This document shows positions 9,793 through 17,987 of a DNA stretch of 34,878 nt, piece after piece (the stretch's first letter is position 1; each line of letters opens with the position of its first letter). The notes beneath the pieces were generated by a model. It did not search any database. It had not been told where the DNA came from and saw only the letters and a list, made by a program, of their open reading frames with translations. The position numbers were made by a program, and so were the translations under genes. Where the stretch lies: positions 1 through 34,878 of the forward strand of contig CAJWNY010000028.1 of assembly GCA_913043815.1 (NCBI GenBank), given 5' to 3'. This DNA is from an uncultured Gammaproteobacteria bacterium. GTDB lineage: Bacteria; Pseudomonadota; Gammaproteobacteria; Pseudomonadales; Azotimanducaceae.

Positions 9793-10407
9793 ATGAGCCC
9801 GAGAATACTCCTTTTAAGACACGGACAGATACTCGCCAACAAGGAAGGCCGCTGGCATGGCTCTACTGACAGCCCTTTGACCATCAAGGGTCGCTGGCAA
9901 GCCTTTTTGACCGGTCGCTTTCTGGCCAAAACAGTATCCTTGGATGCTGTTTACACCAGTCCTTTACAGCGCTGCCGGCATACCGGCGCGCTGGCTTCCA
10001 AAAATTATAAAGGAGTGACTGCGGTTGTAGAAGGCTTAGCGGAAATGTCTATCGGTCAGTGGGAAGACATGGAATTCACAAAACTTAATGCCGAGCACCG
10101 CCTTATAGAGCGTTTTAATACTGATCTAGATTGGGCGCCACCTGAGGGCGAAAGCTTAGGTACTGTGGCCTTGCGCATGCAAGAGAGTTTGCTGCGAATT
10201 GCAGACAACCATGGCGCAGATGAGACCGTGTTAGTGGTCAGCCATGGCGCCGCTATGGCCGTGGCCTTAGGCCAGCTTTTACACCAAGACCCAAGAGCGT
10301 GGATGCAATACCGATTCGACAACTGCAGTCTCACCGAGATACGCCTGGGAGATAACCCAAGCCTTGAGAAATTTAACGACTGTTCACACCAGTCGCTGTT
10401 CGGTTAA
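9793..10407 (+). CDS. Histidine phosphatase superfamily protein (phosphoglycerate mutase-like)
   Basis: 204-residue cytoplasmic phosphatase of the RHG superfamily. The catalytic LRHGQ lies at residues 8-12, with His10 as the expected phosphoacceptor. The second conserved part TSPLQRCRHTG (about 55-65) supplies an Arg of the pocket, and VVSHGAAM provides the second catalytic His. The sequence resembles CobC/GpmB-like broad-specificity phosphatases, but no cobalamin genes are near, so no substrate is assigned. It starts 7 bases after the symporter stop, suggesting one transcript. Confidence 0.88.
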   Translation: MSPRILLLRHGQILANKEGRWHGSTDSPLTIKGRWQAFLTGRFLAKTVSLDAVYTSPLQRCRHTGALASKNYKGVTAVVEGLAEMSIGQWEDMEFTKLNAEHRLIERFNTDLDWAPPEGESLGTVALRMQESLLRIADNHGADETVLVVSHGAAMAVALGQLLHQDPRAWMQYRFDNCSLTEIRLGDNPSLEKFNDCSHQSLFG

Positions 10408-10454
10408 AGTCTACTGCAATTAAATTACCAACAAAAAGTAACCAGGAGAGAACC

Positions 10455-11225
10455 ATGGGCGAATATTCCATCGTAGAAAAAGCCAACCACGTAATGACAG
10501 TGAGGATTAACCGTCCTGATAGACTCAATGCACTGCACCCCCTAGCAAACGCAGAGCTGGGGCAGGTTTTTGATGACTTTGCCGCAGACGATGACCTTTG
10601 GGTAGCTATCATTACCGGCGAGGGCCGTGGCTTTAGCGCTGGCAACGACTTACGTTATCAAGCAGAAGGCGGCGAGCGCGTACCTACTCCACGCGGCTTT
10701 GGTGGCCTCACCTCACGTTTTGATATGAATAAACCTGTCATCGCAGCAGTCAACGGCGTTGCAATGGGCGGTGGTTTTGAAATCGCCCTAGCCTGCGACC
10801 TGATCATTGCATCAGAGAGCGCCAAGTTTGCTCTACCAGAACCTAAGGTTGGTCTTGCCGCCCTGGCCGGAGGCCTAAACCGTCTGCCTCGACAAATTGG
10901 CCCCAAGCGTGCGTTAGGTATGATTCTGACCGGTCGCCACGTAAGCCCTGAGGAAGGACTGCAATTGGGTTTTGTTAACGAAGTAGTTCCACACGACGAG
11001 CTTATGGACGCCGCCCAACGTTGGGCAAAAATGATTTGTGAGTGCGCGCCGCTCTCTATACGCGCCAGCAAAGACGTTGTTTACAAAAGCTTGGACAGTG
11101 CTTCTCTACAAGATGCCATGGAAGCCAAATACGATACAGTTATGGAAATGGTCGGCAGCCTAGACTTCATCGAAGGGCCAAAAGCATTTTCTGAAAAGCG
11201 CGCACCTAATTGGCAGGGCAAGTAG
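10455..11225 (+). CDS. Enoyl-CoA hydratase/isomerase family protein
   Basis: Crotonase-fold acyl-CoA enzyme of 256 residues. The oxyanion-hole segments are SAGND (61-65) and GVAMGGGFEIALACD (101-115). The two acidic residues used by hydratases are present in GGGFE (Glu109) and LPEPKVG (Glu129), so a hydratase reaction is plausible. The AGGLNRLPRQIGPKRAL stretch is typical of the CaiD/EchA-like branch. The ATG has a good AGGAG site. An acyl-CoA synthetase lies about 2.4 kb downstream on the other strand, a loose functional link only. Exact substrate is unknown. Confidence 0.88.
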   Translation: MGEYSIVEKANHVMTVRINRPDRLNALHPLANAELGQVFDDFAADDDLWVAIITGEGRGFSAGNDLRYQAEGGERVPTPRGFGGLTSRFDMNKPVIAAVNGVAMGGGFEIALACDLIIASESAKFALPEPKVGLAALAGGLNRLPRQIGPKRALGMILTGRHVSPEEGLQLGFVNEVVPHDELMDAAQRWAKMICECAPLSIRASKDVVYKSLDSASLQDAMEAKYDTVMEMVGSLDFIEGPKAFSEKRAPNWQGK

Positions 11226-11246
11226 TCTAAATAGACTAAGCTTGGT

Positions 11247-11277
11247 CTAGGGCACGGTTTACGGACTTGTACCCTAG
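11247..11277 (+). terminator. Possible terminator hairpin after the enoyl-CoA hydratase gene
   Basis: CTAGGGCAC pairs with GTACCCTAG around a 13-base loop, with one mismatch, and is followed by ATTTTGG. A separate perfect small inverted repeat, TAGTCTA-AA-TAGACTA, lies just before it at 11223-11238. The T-run is short, so termination is uncertain. Confidence 0.35.
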
Positions 11278-11399
11278 ATTTTGGACCCAGGCTTAAGACT
11301 TAGCCTGCCATCAAGTCAAGCATTTGCACCCTACTTAAAAATTTTGCCCCATCAAAAAAACGTTAGTTACATAGAGCGTTAAACAAAAAAGGTATCACC

Positions 11400-11795
11400 A
11401 TGCTGAAAGTCTCTCACAAACAATTAATAGACAACGCCATAGCAGAAGTCGAGACCCTCGAAATCGAAGACGCCGAAAAATTTCTTGAAGACGACGACGC
11501 CATGTTTGTTGACCTTCGCGACCCTAGAGAATTAGAACGGGAAGGCAAAATACCAAACGCATTCCATGCACCACGAGGCATGCTGGAATTTTGGGTCGAC
11601 CCAACCTCGCCCTACCACAAAGAAGCTTTTGCTTCTGGCAAGCGTATTATTTTTTATTGCCAAAGTGGTTGGCGTTCAGCCCTTGCTACCAAAGCAGTGC
11701 AAGATATGGGGCTACAACGTGTATGCCACATTGGCGATGGTTACCGAGGTTGGAAAGACAGTGGCGCGGCAACTGAAGATGTAGAACGTCGCTAA
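11400..11795 (+). CDS. Single-domain rhodanese-like sulfurtransferase
   Basis: 131-residue cytoplasmic rhodanese-fold protein. The active-site loop is CQSGWRS at residues 87-93, with Cys87 as the expected persulfide carrier. The conserved VDLRDPRELEREGKIPNA segment lies upstream, and GDGYRGWKDSG closes the domain. The loop size of six residues after Cys fits thiosulfate-type rhodaneses rather than Cdc25-type phosphatases. An AGGT ribosome site precedes the ATG. No obvious partner gene is adjacent; TusA lies 8 kb away and no link can be claimed. Confidence 0.9.
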   Translation: MLKVSHKQLIDNAIAEVETLEIEDAEKFLEDDDAMFVDLRDPRELEREGKIPNAFHAPRGMLEFWVDPTSPYHKEAFASGKRIIFYCQSGWRSALATKAVQDMGLQRVCHIGDGYRGWKDSGAATEDVERR

Positions 11796-11854
11796 CGCAC
11801 TACTGTTTGCTAGCAGTTTCACCGTCACTCCCAACAGGCGAGCATAATTAAAAA

Positions 11855-12487
11855 ATGATTTCAGCAATCCATTTACTCGCTTTTTGCGGCGGCTTCATCA
11901 TCATGTCTTTCGAGCTTTTAGGCGGACGCATACTGGCGCCTTATTTCGGCAGCGGCGTCTATGTATGGGGCAGTATCATCACTATTTTTATGCTGTCGCT
12001 GGCTATCGGTTACCTTTTGGGCGGGCGCTTGTCGGTTAAAAACCCTTCGCCAAGAAAATTCGCTGGCATCTTCGCCGTTAGCGCAATATTCCTATATCCA
12101 ATGATTTTATATGCCCAACCGGTTATGGAGTTTATCTTCTTACACATAGAAGATCCTCGTTATGGCTCGCTCACCGCTGCAGCTTTTCTATTCATGGTGC
12201 CAACGATTATCTTAGGCATGATATCTCCCTATTCCGTACGACTACTGGTGGACAACGTGGAGGAAAGCGGCAAAGTTGCCGGCGCCCTCTACTTCACATC
12301 CACTCTCGGCAGCGCCATAGGCACATTGGTCACTTCGTTTTACCTAGTGCTCTGGTTCGAGGTAGACACCATTATTACAATACTCACTCTAATACTGCTG
12401 AGCATTGGTCTTATGGCATGGTTCGTTGCTCCTGACCAATTGGCTACGAGCAGAGATTCCGCAGCTGATCCTGCGCCTGGCGTATAA
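11855..12487 (+). CDS. Spermidine-synthase-associated membrane protein (N-terminal half of the fused family)
   Basis: 210-residue membrane protein with about six helices, matching the N-terminal membrane part of proteins annotated as fused MFS/spermidine synthase. Typical features are the opening FELLGGRILAPYFGSGVYVW, the helix with SLAIGYLLGGRL, and the later GALYFTSTLGSAIGTLVTSF. The tail is a polar 20-residue stretch ending at 12487. The catalytic-fold half is encoded separately, beginning 46 bases later. The two proteins presumably work together in the inner membrane. The ribosome site is weak (AT-rich AATTAAAAA before ATG). Confidence 0.8.
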   Translation: MISAIHLLAFCGGFIIMSFELLGGRILAPYFGSGVYVWGSIITIFMLSLAIGYLLGGRLSVKNPSPRKFAGIFAVSAIFLYPMILYAQPVMEFIFLHIEDPRYGSLTAAAFLFMVPTIILGMISPYSVRLLVDNVEESGKVAGALYFTSTLGSAIGTLVTSFYLVLWFEVDTIITILTLILLSIGLMAWFVAPDQLATSRDSAADPAPGV

Positions 12488-12533
12488 AAATTTGACCGCA
12501 GTCGTCGCCAGCCTTTTTATTAAGAGAAACTTA

Positions 12534-13526
12534 ATGAGCTTAATACCACCCAGATCAATGCGCCCAACAGTAAATAGATTTTTTGGCATGCCATTAAACT
12601 CGGCTTGGACGCTCCTTGCGGCATTCTTGATCACCAGCGCCATAACGCCTGTGCTAGCAGCGGGCAAAACAGTGATTCACGAAGAACGGTCTTTGTATAC
12701 AAGCATCTTAGTACAACAGCAGCACGATTTACGGTGCTTAAACTTTACGCTAAAAAGAGCGGACAGCAGCCAAAGCTGCATGGACGTAACGGATCCAAAG
12801 CGTATGGTGTTCGCCTATACGCGCATGGCCATGTCAGGACTGTTATTCAACTCTAATCCCAAAAATATTATGATCGTTGGCTTGGGTGGCGGCACTCTAC
12901 CTCGTGCACTCCACGAAATTTTTCCCGAAGCAAGAATTCAAACCGTAGAAATAGACTCGGCAGTGATCGGTGTAGCTAAGCAGTTTTTTAACTTCACAGA
13001 AACAGCGGACAACAAAGTCATCCAACAAGACGCTCGAGTGTTTGCCAAGCGCGCTGCATTGCAAAAACAGCAGTTCGATCTGATTATTTTGGACGCATTC
13101 AACGGCGACTATATTCCCGAGCACTTGATGACCGTGGAATTTTTAACTGAGGCGCAAAACCTACTAACCGCAGAAGGCGTATTAGTAGCGAACACATTTG
13201 CATCCAGTGACCTGTACGCACATGAATCAAATACCTATAAAAAAGTATTCGGTGAATTTATCAATCTTAAAGGCAGAGACTCGGGCAACCGCATAGTGAT
13301 AGTGCCGCAGGGAGCAATCAGCGCGGCACAAAGAGCGCCTATATCTAAAGGCGCCCTGCTCGCCCAAGCGGATGCTCTATCGCCTTTGTTGGCGCCCTAC
13401 GCGGTTCCTATCAAAAGTCTCGCAAGAGATATTTTTAAAACGATAGGAGCCCCCGCTGACTGGGACGAGGATAAGCGTCCGCTAACAGACCAATATTCAC
13501 CAGCAAATCTGTTAAAAAGCCAATAA
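12534..13526 (+). CDS. Membrane-anchored spermidine-synthase-like protein (PABS domain)
   Basis: About 330 residues with a spermidine-synthase/PABS Rossmann domain. The binding loop is IMIVGLGGGTLPRALHE, the acidic end of the next strand is VEID, and IILDAFNGDYIPEHL covers the active-site region. An N-terminal hydrophobic segment (WTLLAAFLITSAITPVLAAG) suggests a signal peptide or anchor, so the domain may lie outside the cytoplasm. I choose the ATG at 12534; the frame is open further upstream to 12405 but that would overlap the preceding gene and lacks sense as protein. Polyamine synthesis is not proven: the membrane-linked members of this family have no settled substrate. Confidence 0.8.
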   Translation: MSLIPPRSMRPTVNRFFGMPLNSAWTLLAAFLITSAITPVLAAGKTVIHEERSLYTSILVQQQHDLRCLNFTLKRADSSQSCMDVTDPKRMVFAYTRMAMSGLLFNSNPKNIMIVGLGGGTLPRALHEIFPEARIQTVEIDSAVIGVAKQFFNFTETADNKVIQQDARVFAKRAALQKQQFDLIILDAFNGDYIPEHLMTVEFLTEAQNLLTAEGVLVANTFASSDLYAHESNTYKKVFGEFINLKGRDSGNRIVIVPQGAISAAQRAPISKGALLAQADALSPLLAPYAVPIKSLARDIFKTIGAPADWDEDKRPLTDQYSPANLLKSQ

Positions 13527-13560
13527 GCTTTTAGCGCCTGATCAGCGAATGCAAAAGCGT

Positions 13561-13587
13561 GCTACTGCCTTGAACTAAATCAGTAGC
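13561..13587. terminator. Perfect inverted repeat between convergent genes
   Basis: GCTACTG and CAGTAGC form a 7-base stem with a 13-base loop in the 103-base gap between two convergent genes. The place suits a two-way terminator, but no T-run follows on either strand. Confidence 0.3.
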
Positions 13588-13629
13588 GGATATGTCTGCA
13601 GCAGTAGACTATGCTTCGAGAGTTGTTCG

Positions 13630-15159
13630 CTAGGCTTCAGCCTTAGCCCAATACTCATCTTTGAGCAGACGCTTATACAACTTACCTGTTGGGTGCCGTG
13701 GCAGCTCGTCTCTAAAGTCTATGCTTCGTGGACACTTAATGTGAGAGAGGTACTCGCGGCAATAGTCCAGCAACTCAACTTCTAGCAACGGACTAGCCGC
13801 ACTCGGATCGGTCAACTGCACCACGCCTTTCACTTCCTCTCCAAAGTCAGCATTTGGCACACCAAACACCGCCACGTCCATAACCTTGTCATGATTGATC
13901 AAAACATTTTCGGCCTCTTGAGGATAAATATTCACCCCCCCAGAAATAATCATAAAGTGCTTACGATCAGTCAGGTACAAATACCCGTCGTCGTCTAAAT
14001 ACCCCACGTCGCCTAATGTCGACCAACCTTGTGCATGCCGCGATTCAGCGGTTTTATCATCATCTTTATAATATTCAAATGTACCGCCGCCACTCATATA
14101 AATAGCTCCAGATTCACCGGCAGGTAGTTCTACCCCATGCTCATCGCAAATATGGATTTCACAGGTTAAAGGCTTACCTACTGAACCCTTATGTGCAAGC
14201 CACTCTTCAGAGTTGAGCTGTACGAAACCGTTACCTTCGGTACCGGCATAGTATTCATAAATCACTGGACCCCACCAATCAATCATCTTTTCTTTGATAG
14301 GAATCGGACAGGGCGCCGCTGCATGAATGGCGCAGCGCAGGCTGCTTACATCGTATTTTAGACGCACTTCTTCCGGTAGTTTGAGCATGCGCACAAACAT
14401 TGTTGGTACCCATTGGCTGTGGGTAATGCGGTAATTTTCAATGCATTCAAGGGCAAACTCAGCTTCAAAGTGCGCCATCACAACCACTGTTATGCCTGAG
14501 CGCAAACAACCCATGGTAAAGGCCAATGGCGCGGCGTGATACAAAGGCGCAGGAGACAAGTAAATAGAGTCGTCATTGGCTCCATAAAGTACACGCAGTA
14601 AGTTAATGTCCACTTCTACACCATAATCCTGCTCAGGAAGCGGTCGTTTAACCCCTTTGGGATAACCCGTAGTGCCCGAGGAATAGAGCATGGGCGCGCC
14701 TTCGCTTTGATCCGAAATCTCAGTGGACGGCATATCTGCCAGGGCATCTTCCCATGACTCAAACCCATCAATGACACCATCCAACATATAGTTTTTTTCT
14801 ACGCAAACCATCTTGTCTAACAGCGGCTGCACCACCTCTTTGCGTTCAATAGACGTGATGAACACTCGGGCTTCGCAGTTGTTAACAATGTATTCAACTT
14901 CCTGCTGCTGCAGACGCCAACTGATTGCTGTGTAGTAAATGCCCGAGCGCTGGGCTGCCCAACAAATCTCAAAAAAACGAGGATGATTTTCCAGCAAAAT
15001 AGCTATGTGATCGCCTCGCTGCAAACCCAGTGAACGCAGCAATTGAGCGCCTTGGTTAGCTGCGGCCTCCAGCTCTAAATAGGTAACAGCCTCGCCTGTC
15101 TCGGCCATAATGTAGGCAATCTTTTGCGGGGTTTCCGCTGCAATCTCTGCTGGACTCAT
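13630..15159 (-). CDS. Acyl-CoA synthetase (AMP-binding, FadD-like)
   Basis: Activates a carboxylic acid to its CoA thioester through an acyl-adenylate. 509 residues with the full ANL motif series: phosphate loop YSSGTTGYPKGVKRP (159-173), A5 motif YEYYAGTEGNGF (301-312), A7 GDVGYLDDDGYLYLTDR (383-399), hinge with GGVNIYPQEAEN (407-418), and A10 PTGKLYKR with catalytic Lys493. The substrate is not clear; this branch includes synthetases for long-chain, steroid side-chain and crotonobetaine-like acids. The start has a strong GGGAGAGGAA site. A possible 27-codon open frame lies upstream on the same strand. The neighbouring enoyl-CoA hydratase could share a pathway. Confidence 0.9.
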   Translation of the reverse strand: MSPAEIAAETPQKIAYIMAETGEAVTYLELEAAANQGAQLLRSLGLQRGDHIAILLENHPRFFEICWAAQRSGIYYTAISWRLQQQEVEYIVNNCEARVFITSIERKEVVQPLLDKMVCVEKNYMLDGVIDGFESWEDALADMPSTEISDQSEGAPMLYSSGTTGYPKGVKRPLPEQDYGVEVDINLLRVLYGANDDSIYLSPAPLYHAAPLAFTMGCLRSGITVVVMAHFEAEFALECIENYRITHSQWVPTMFVRMLKLPEEVRLKYDVSSLRCAIHAAAPCPIPIKEKMIDWWGPVIYEYYAGTEGNGFVQLNSEEWLAHKGSVGKPLTCEIHICDEHGVELPAGESGAIYMSGGGTFEYYKDDDKTAESRHAQGWSTLGDVGYLDDDGYLYLTDRKHFMIISGGVNIYPQEAENVLINHDKVMDVAVFGVPNADFGEEVKGVVQLTDPSAASPLLEVELLDYCREYLSHIKCPRSIDFRDELPRHPTGKLYKRLLKDEYWAKAEA

Positions 15160-15475
15160 ACTTTTCCTCTCCCTTACTCGCGCACTAACTCAGCTAACAC
15201 GGCTTTATCTTTTTATCAGTTAATCGCGGGCAATTCGTTTTCTACCCGCGCACCTCCCCAATATCTCAGCTTTTATTCAACTCAAGGTTAAGCGGGGCCC
15301 AGTTCATAAATTGGCGTAAGCCGCTCTTCGTCGGTCTTAGTCATTTTGTCTTTACTTTCAATATCAATCACAGGAATCTCCAAAATATTCAACTTTGTTA
15401 ATGCTAAGCTAAAGCCATCGCCTTAGACTAGCCCTCATCGGATACTTTTACCGACTGAGTTTAAAAGGACAGCAC
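15160..15475. other. Divergent promoter region between acyl-CoA synthetase gene and alaA
   Basis: 316 bases separate two divergent starts. Apart from the small frame at 15288-15371 I see no gene. Promoters for both flanking genes must lie here, but no pair of strong sigma-70 hexamers stands out by eye. AAGGAC just before 15476 is the alaA ribosome site. Confidence 0.4.
15288..15371 (-). CDS. Possible 27-residue small protein or leader peptide
   Basis: A GTG at 15371 follows GGAG with a 6-base spacer and opens a 27-codon frame ending in TAA at 15288. The product is charged and polar (begins MIDIESKDKMTKTDEERL in the first 18 residues, ends YELGPA). It lies 128 bases upstream of the acyl-CoA synthetase start on the same strand. 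It could be a small protein, an upstream leader frame or the tail of a lost gene. I do not recognise it. Confidence 0.25.
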   Translation of the reverse strand: MIDIESKDKMTKTDEERLTPIYELGPA

Positions 15476-16738
15476 ATGAGCCGCGTGAGTACAGATCAAA
15501 CAAAGGACAATAAAGGCTCAAGTAAGCGCCCAATCGTCAAGTCGGCCAAGCTTGAAGATGTTTGCTATGACATTCGCGGACCCATATTAAAAGCAGCTGA
15601 CCAACTTGAAGCCGAAGGTAATAATGTACTAAAACTGAATATCGGAAATCCCGCGCCCTGGGGCTTCAATGCACCCGAAGAAATTCTACGCGACGTGGTG
15701 CGCAATATTCCCAATTCTCAAGGCTACTGTGACTCCAAAGGCTTATTTTCCGCCCGCAAAGCGGTTATGCAATATTGCCAACAGGTACAAATTGACGATG
15801 TTGATGTTGAAGACATTTATATCGGCAACGGCGTATCGGAACTGGTCGTTATGTCCATGCAGGCCATGGTCAATGACGGAGATGAAATATTGGTACCTAG
15901 CCCAGACTTTCCCTTGTGGAGTGCTGCTGTAAACCTTTGTGGCGGCACCCCGGTCCACTACCTGTGCGACGAAGAAGATGAGTGGCAGCCAGACCTCGAA
16001 GATATTCGCGGCAAAATAACGTCAAATACACGCGGCATCGTGATCATCAACCCGAACAACCCCACCGGAGCAGTTTATCAACGCGAAATGCTGCTAAACC
16101 TAATAGACATTGCCCGCGCCAATGATCTGGTAGTGTTCGCCGATGAAATCTACGACAAGATCCTGTACGACGAAGAACAGTACATCCCTCTGGCCTCCTT
16201 GGCTGATGATTTACTATTTCTGACCTTTAGCGGGCTCTCTAAGTCTTATCGGGTCGCCGGTTTTAGAACAGGTTGGATGGTGGTCAGCGGCGATAAAGGA
16301 CGAGCCAAAGACTATATAGACGGCCTAGACATTCTTGCCTCAATGCGCCTTTGTTCCAACGTGCCTACACAGCACGCTATCCAAACCGCATTAGGTGGTT
16401 ATCAGAGCATCACCGAACTCACGCAACCTGGCGGGCGCCTCTATGAACAAAGAAATGTAGCGTGGCAGAGGCTCAATGAAATAGACGGTATTTCCTGCGT
16501 CAAACCCAAAGGCGCGCTCTATCTTTTCCCCAAGATAGATACTGCTAAATTCAATATTGTCGACGACGAAAAATTTGTCTTAGACTTTTTGATGGCGAAG
16601 AAAGTTTTAGTAGTGCAGGGCACAGGGTTCAATTGGAAGAAGCCGGATCATTTTAGAGTCGTATTCTTGCCTCATGTGGAACATTTACACGAAGCTTTAA
16701 ATAGATTGGAGGATTTCCTCGATACTTATCGACAATAG
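15476..16738 (+). CDS. alaA: Alanine aminotransferase AlaA (PLP class I/II)
   Basis: Pyridoxal-phosphate aminotransferase that makes alanine from pyruvate with glutamate. 420 residues, strikingly close to the E. coli AlaA sequence in many blocks: KLEDVCYDIRGPILKAADQL, LKLNIGNPAPWGF, QGYCDSKGLFSARKAVMQY, VEDIYIGNGVSELVV and INPNNPTGAV. PLP residues are visible: Asn195 in NPNNPTG (192-198), Asp223 in FADEIYDK, and Lys256 in FSGLSKSYRVAGFR (251-264). The first 20 or so residues are an extra polar extension compared with E. coli. AAGGAC precedes the ATG. Confidence 0.94.
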   Translation: MSRVSTDQTKDNKGSSKRPIVKSAKLEDVCYDIRGPILKAADQLEAEGNNVLKLNIGNPAPWGFNAPEEILRDVVRNIPNSQGYCDSKGLFSARKAVMQYCQQVQIDDVDVEDIYIGNGVSELVVMSMQAMVNDGDEILVPSPDFPLWSAAVNLCGGTPVHYLCDEEDEWQPDLEDIRGKITSNTRGIVIINPNNPTGAVYQREMLLNLIDIARANDLVVFADEIYDKILYDEEQYIPLASLADDLLFLTFSGLSKSYRVAGFRTGWMVVSGDKGRAKDYIDGLDILASMRLCSNVPTQHAIQTALGGYQSITELTQPGGRLYEQRNVAWQRLNEIDGISCVKPKGALYLFPKIDTAKFNIVDDEKFVLDFLMAKKVLVVQGTGFNWKKPDHFRVVFLPHVEHLHEALNRLEDFLDTYRQ

Positions 16739-16787
16739 GACAATGGGTAAGCGAGCAAGATAGTTGCCATAAATAAGCAAACCTAAG

Positions 16788-17987
16788 CTAGCTAAATAGT
16801 GAAAAATCTCGAGCCACGCGATAAAGCAAAAACTCATCATAGCCGGTTAGTATGGGATAGACTCGGGCCAACTCAGCGTCCAACTCAGCGTCACCGGTAT
16901 CTACTAACAATGGCCGGCCTTCCAAACTCGCCAGCTTGCTCCGCGACCCCACCAGCGTAATGTCATTTGGCCTGTTTAACTGTCGAATGAGTCCAGCGGT
17001 TATTTGCTGATTGCCGCGACCAAACAAAAACCCCTGATTACGCGTAAAGCTCATTACCAAATGCAGCCTCTGCTCCCGACTCAACACCAATAATTCCGCT
17101 GCCGTCAGATCCTGCAAAATCTCCCCATCACGCAGCAGTACATCACAGCCGAGTAATGTGCCCTCAATGCCAAATGCCTGTTTAATAGCCAAACAAGTGC
17201 TGCCCGGTCCAAAGACAAGGGCCTGCTTTTGATTAACACCAAATCCGTCAAGCATGTAATTAGTGATTTCAGCCACCACCAAAGACTCGTCCTCCATCCC
17301 ACCAACTTTCATCTGCTGTAAAAAACCAGAAGATTCAGGTACCCAGAGGTCGCCGAAGTGCTGAGTCCCTACGGCTTGAAACCCTTGCAAAGTATTTATG
17401 TTGTTAGATTTTTGTATCGGCACATAGTCACGAACTTCACGCGCCATGCGCCCAACCAAACCACCCACAGCGAGCGCTGCAACAACTTCTGCGGCAGCTG
17501 CGGGGCTAATAGCAAACACACCGCTGTGCATTTTTACGCCAGAGGGCAAACCTAAAACAGTAGTTTCAGCATTTAATCCCAGCAGAACGTCTCGCGCAGT
17601 ACCGTCTCCCCCAGCAAAGACCAGTAAATCGATGCCTTCAGCGCTGAGTGTGCTCGCTGCAATTTGGCTGTCGCGACCTGAACTAGGACCATCACAACGC
17701 CCCAGCACTTGAGCCTCAAGACCTGCGCCTGCAAGAACCCCCGCGCCCATTTCCTCTGCCCACGTAAACCATTGGATCTGATCCATCTGAATACCCAACA
17801 TCGTTTGCAATTGCTTTAAAAAAACTTGGGTACGTATGGCGGCTTGAGGTGTCCCCGAGCGCTGCTTTGCTAACGCTTGTAGCTCGAGGCCATCGCTGCC
17901 TTTCAACCCGACCGCGCCACCTATCCCCGCAAGTGGGTTAAGCAATAAACCTATTCGTAATAAGGTGCGTGTCACTGGCTCACCCAC
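16788..17987 (-). CDS. ATP-NAD kinase family protein
   Basis: 399-residue protein of the ATP-NAD kinase / AcoX-like family, longer than the canonical NadK (about 290). The nucleotide-binding motif GGDGTARD lies at residues 126-133 and the following GLPSGVKMHSGVF (146-158) is typical of the long branch. An NMLDGFG-like segment (YMLDGFGVNQKQA) and a C-terminal domain with FGRGNQQITAGLIRQ follow. NAD phosphorylation is the expected reaction but is not shown for every member. The start is a GTG at 17987 overlapping the upstream stop by 8 bases, or a GTG at 17975. It is the last gene of an overlapping minus-strand set with epmC and an FAD enzyme. Confidence 0.82.
   Translation of the reverse strand: MGEPVTRTLLRIGLLLNPLAGIGGAVGLKGSDGLELQALAKQRSGTPQAAIRTQVFLKQLQTMLGIQMDQIQWFTWAEEMGAGVLAGAGLEAQVLGRCDGPSSGRDSQIAASTLSAEGIDLLVFAGGDGTARDVLLGLNAETTVLGLPSGVKMHSGVFAISPAAAAEVVAALAVGGLVGRMAREVRDYVPIQKSNNINTLQGFQAVGTQHFGDLWVPESSGFLQQMKVGGMEDESLVVAEITNYMLDGFGVNQKQALVFGPGSTCLAIKQAFGIEGTLLGCDVLLRDGEILQDLTAAELLVLSREQRLHLVMSFTRNQGFLFGRGNQQITAGLIRQLNRPNDITLVGSRSKLASLEGRPLLVDTGDAELDAELARVYPILTGYDEFLLYRVARDFSLFS

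Noticed and set aside
12405-12533. Upstream extension of the spermidine-synthase-like gene
   Set aside because: The frame is open but overlaps the previous gene by 83 bases. The ATG at 12534, shortly before the hydrophobic N-terminal segment, is more sensible.
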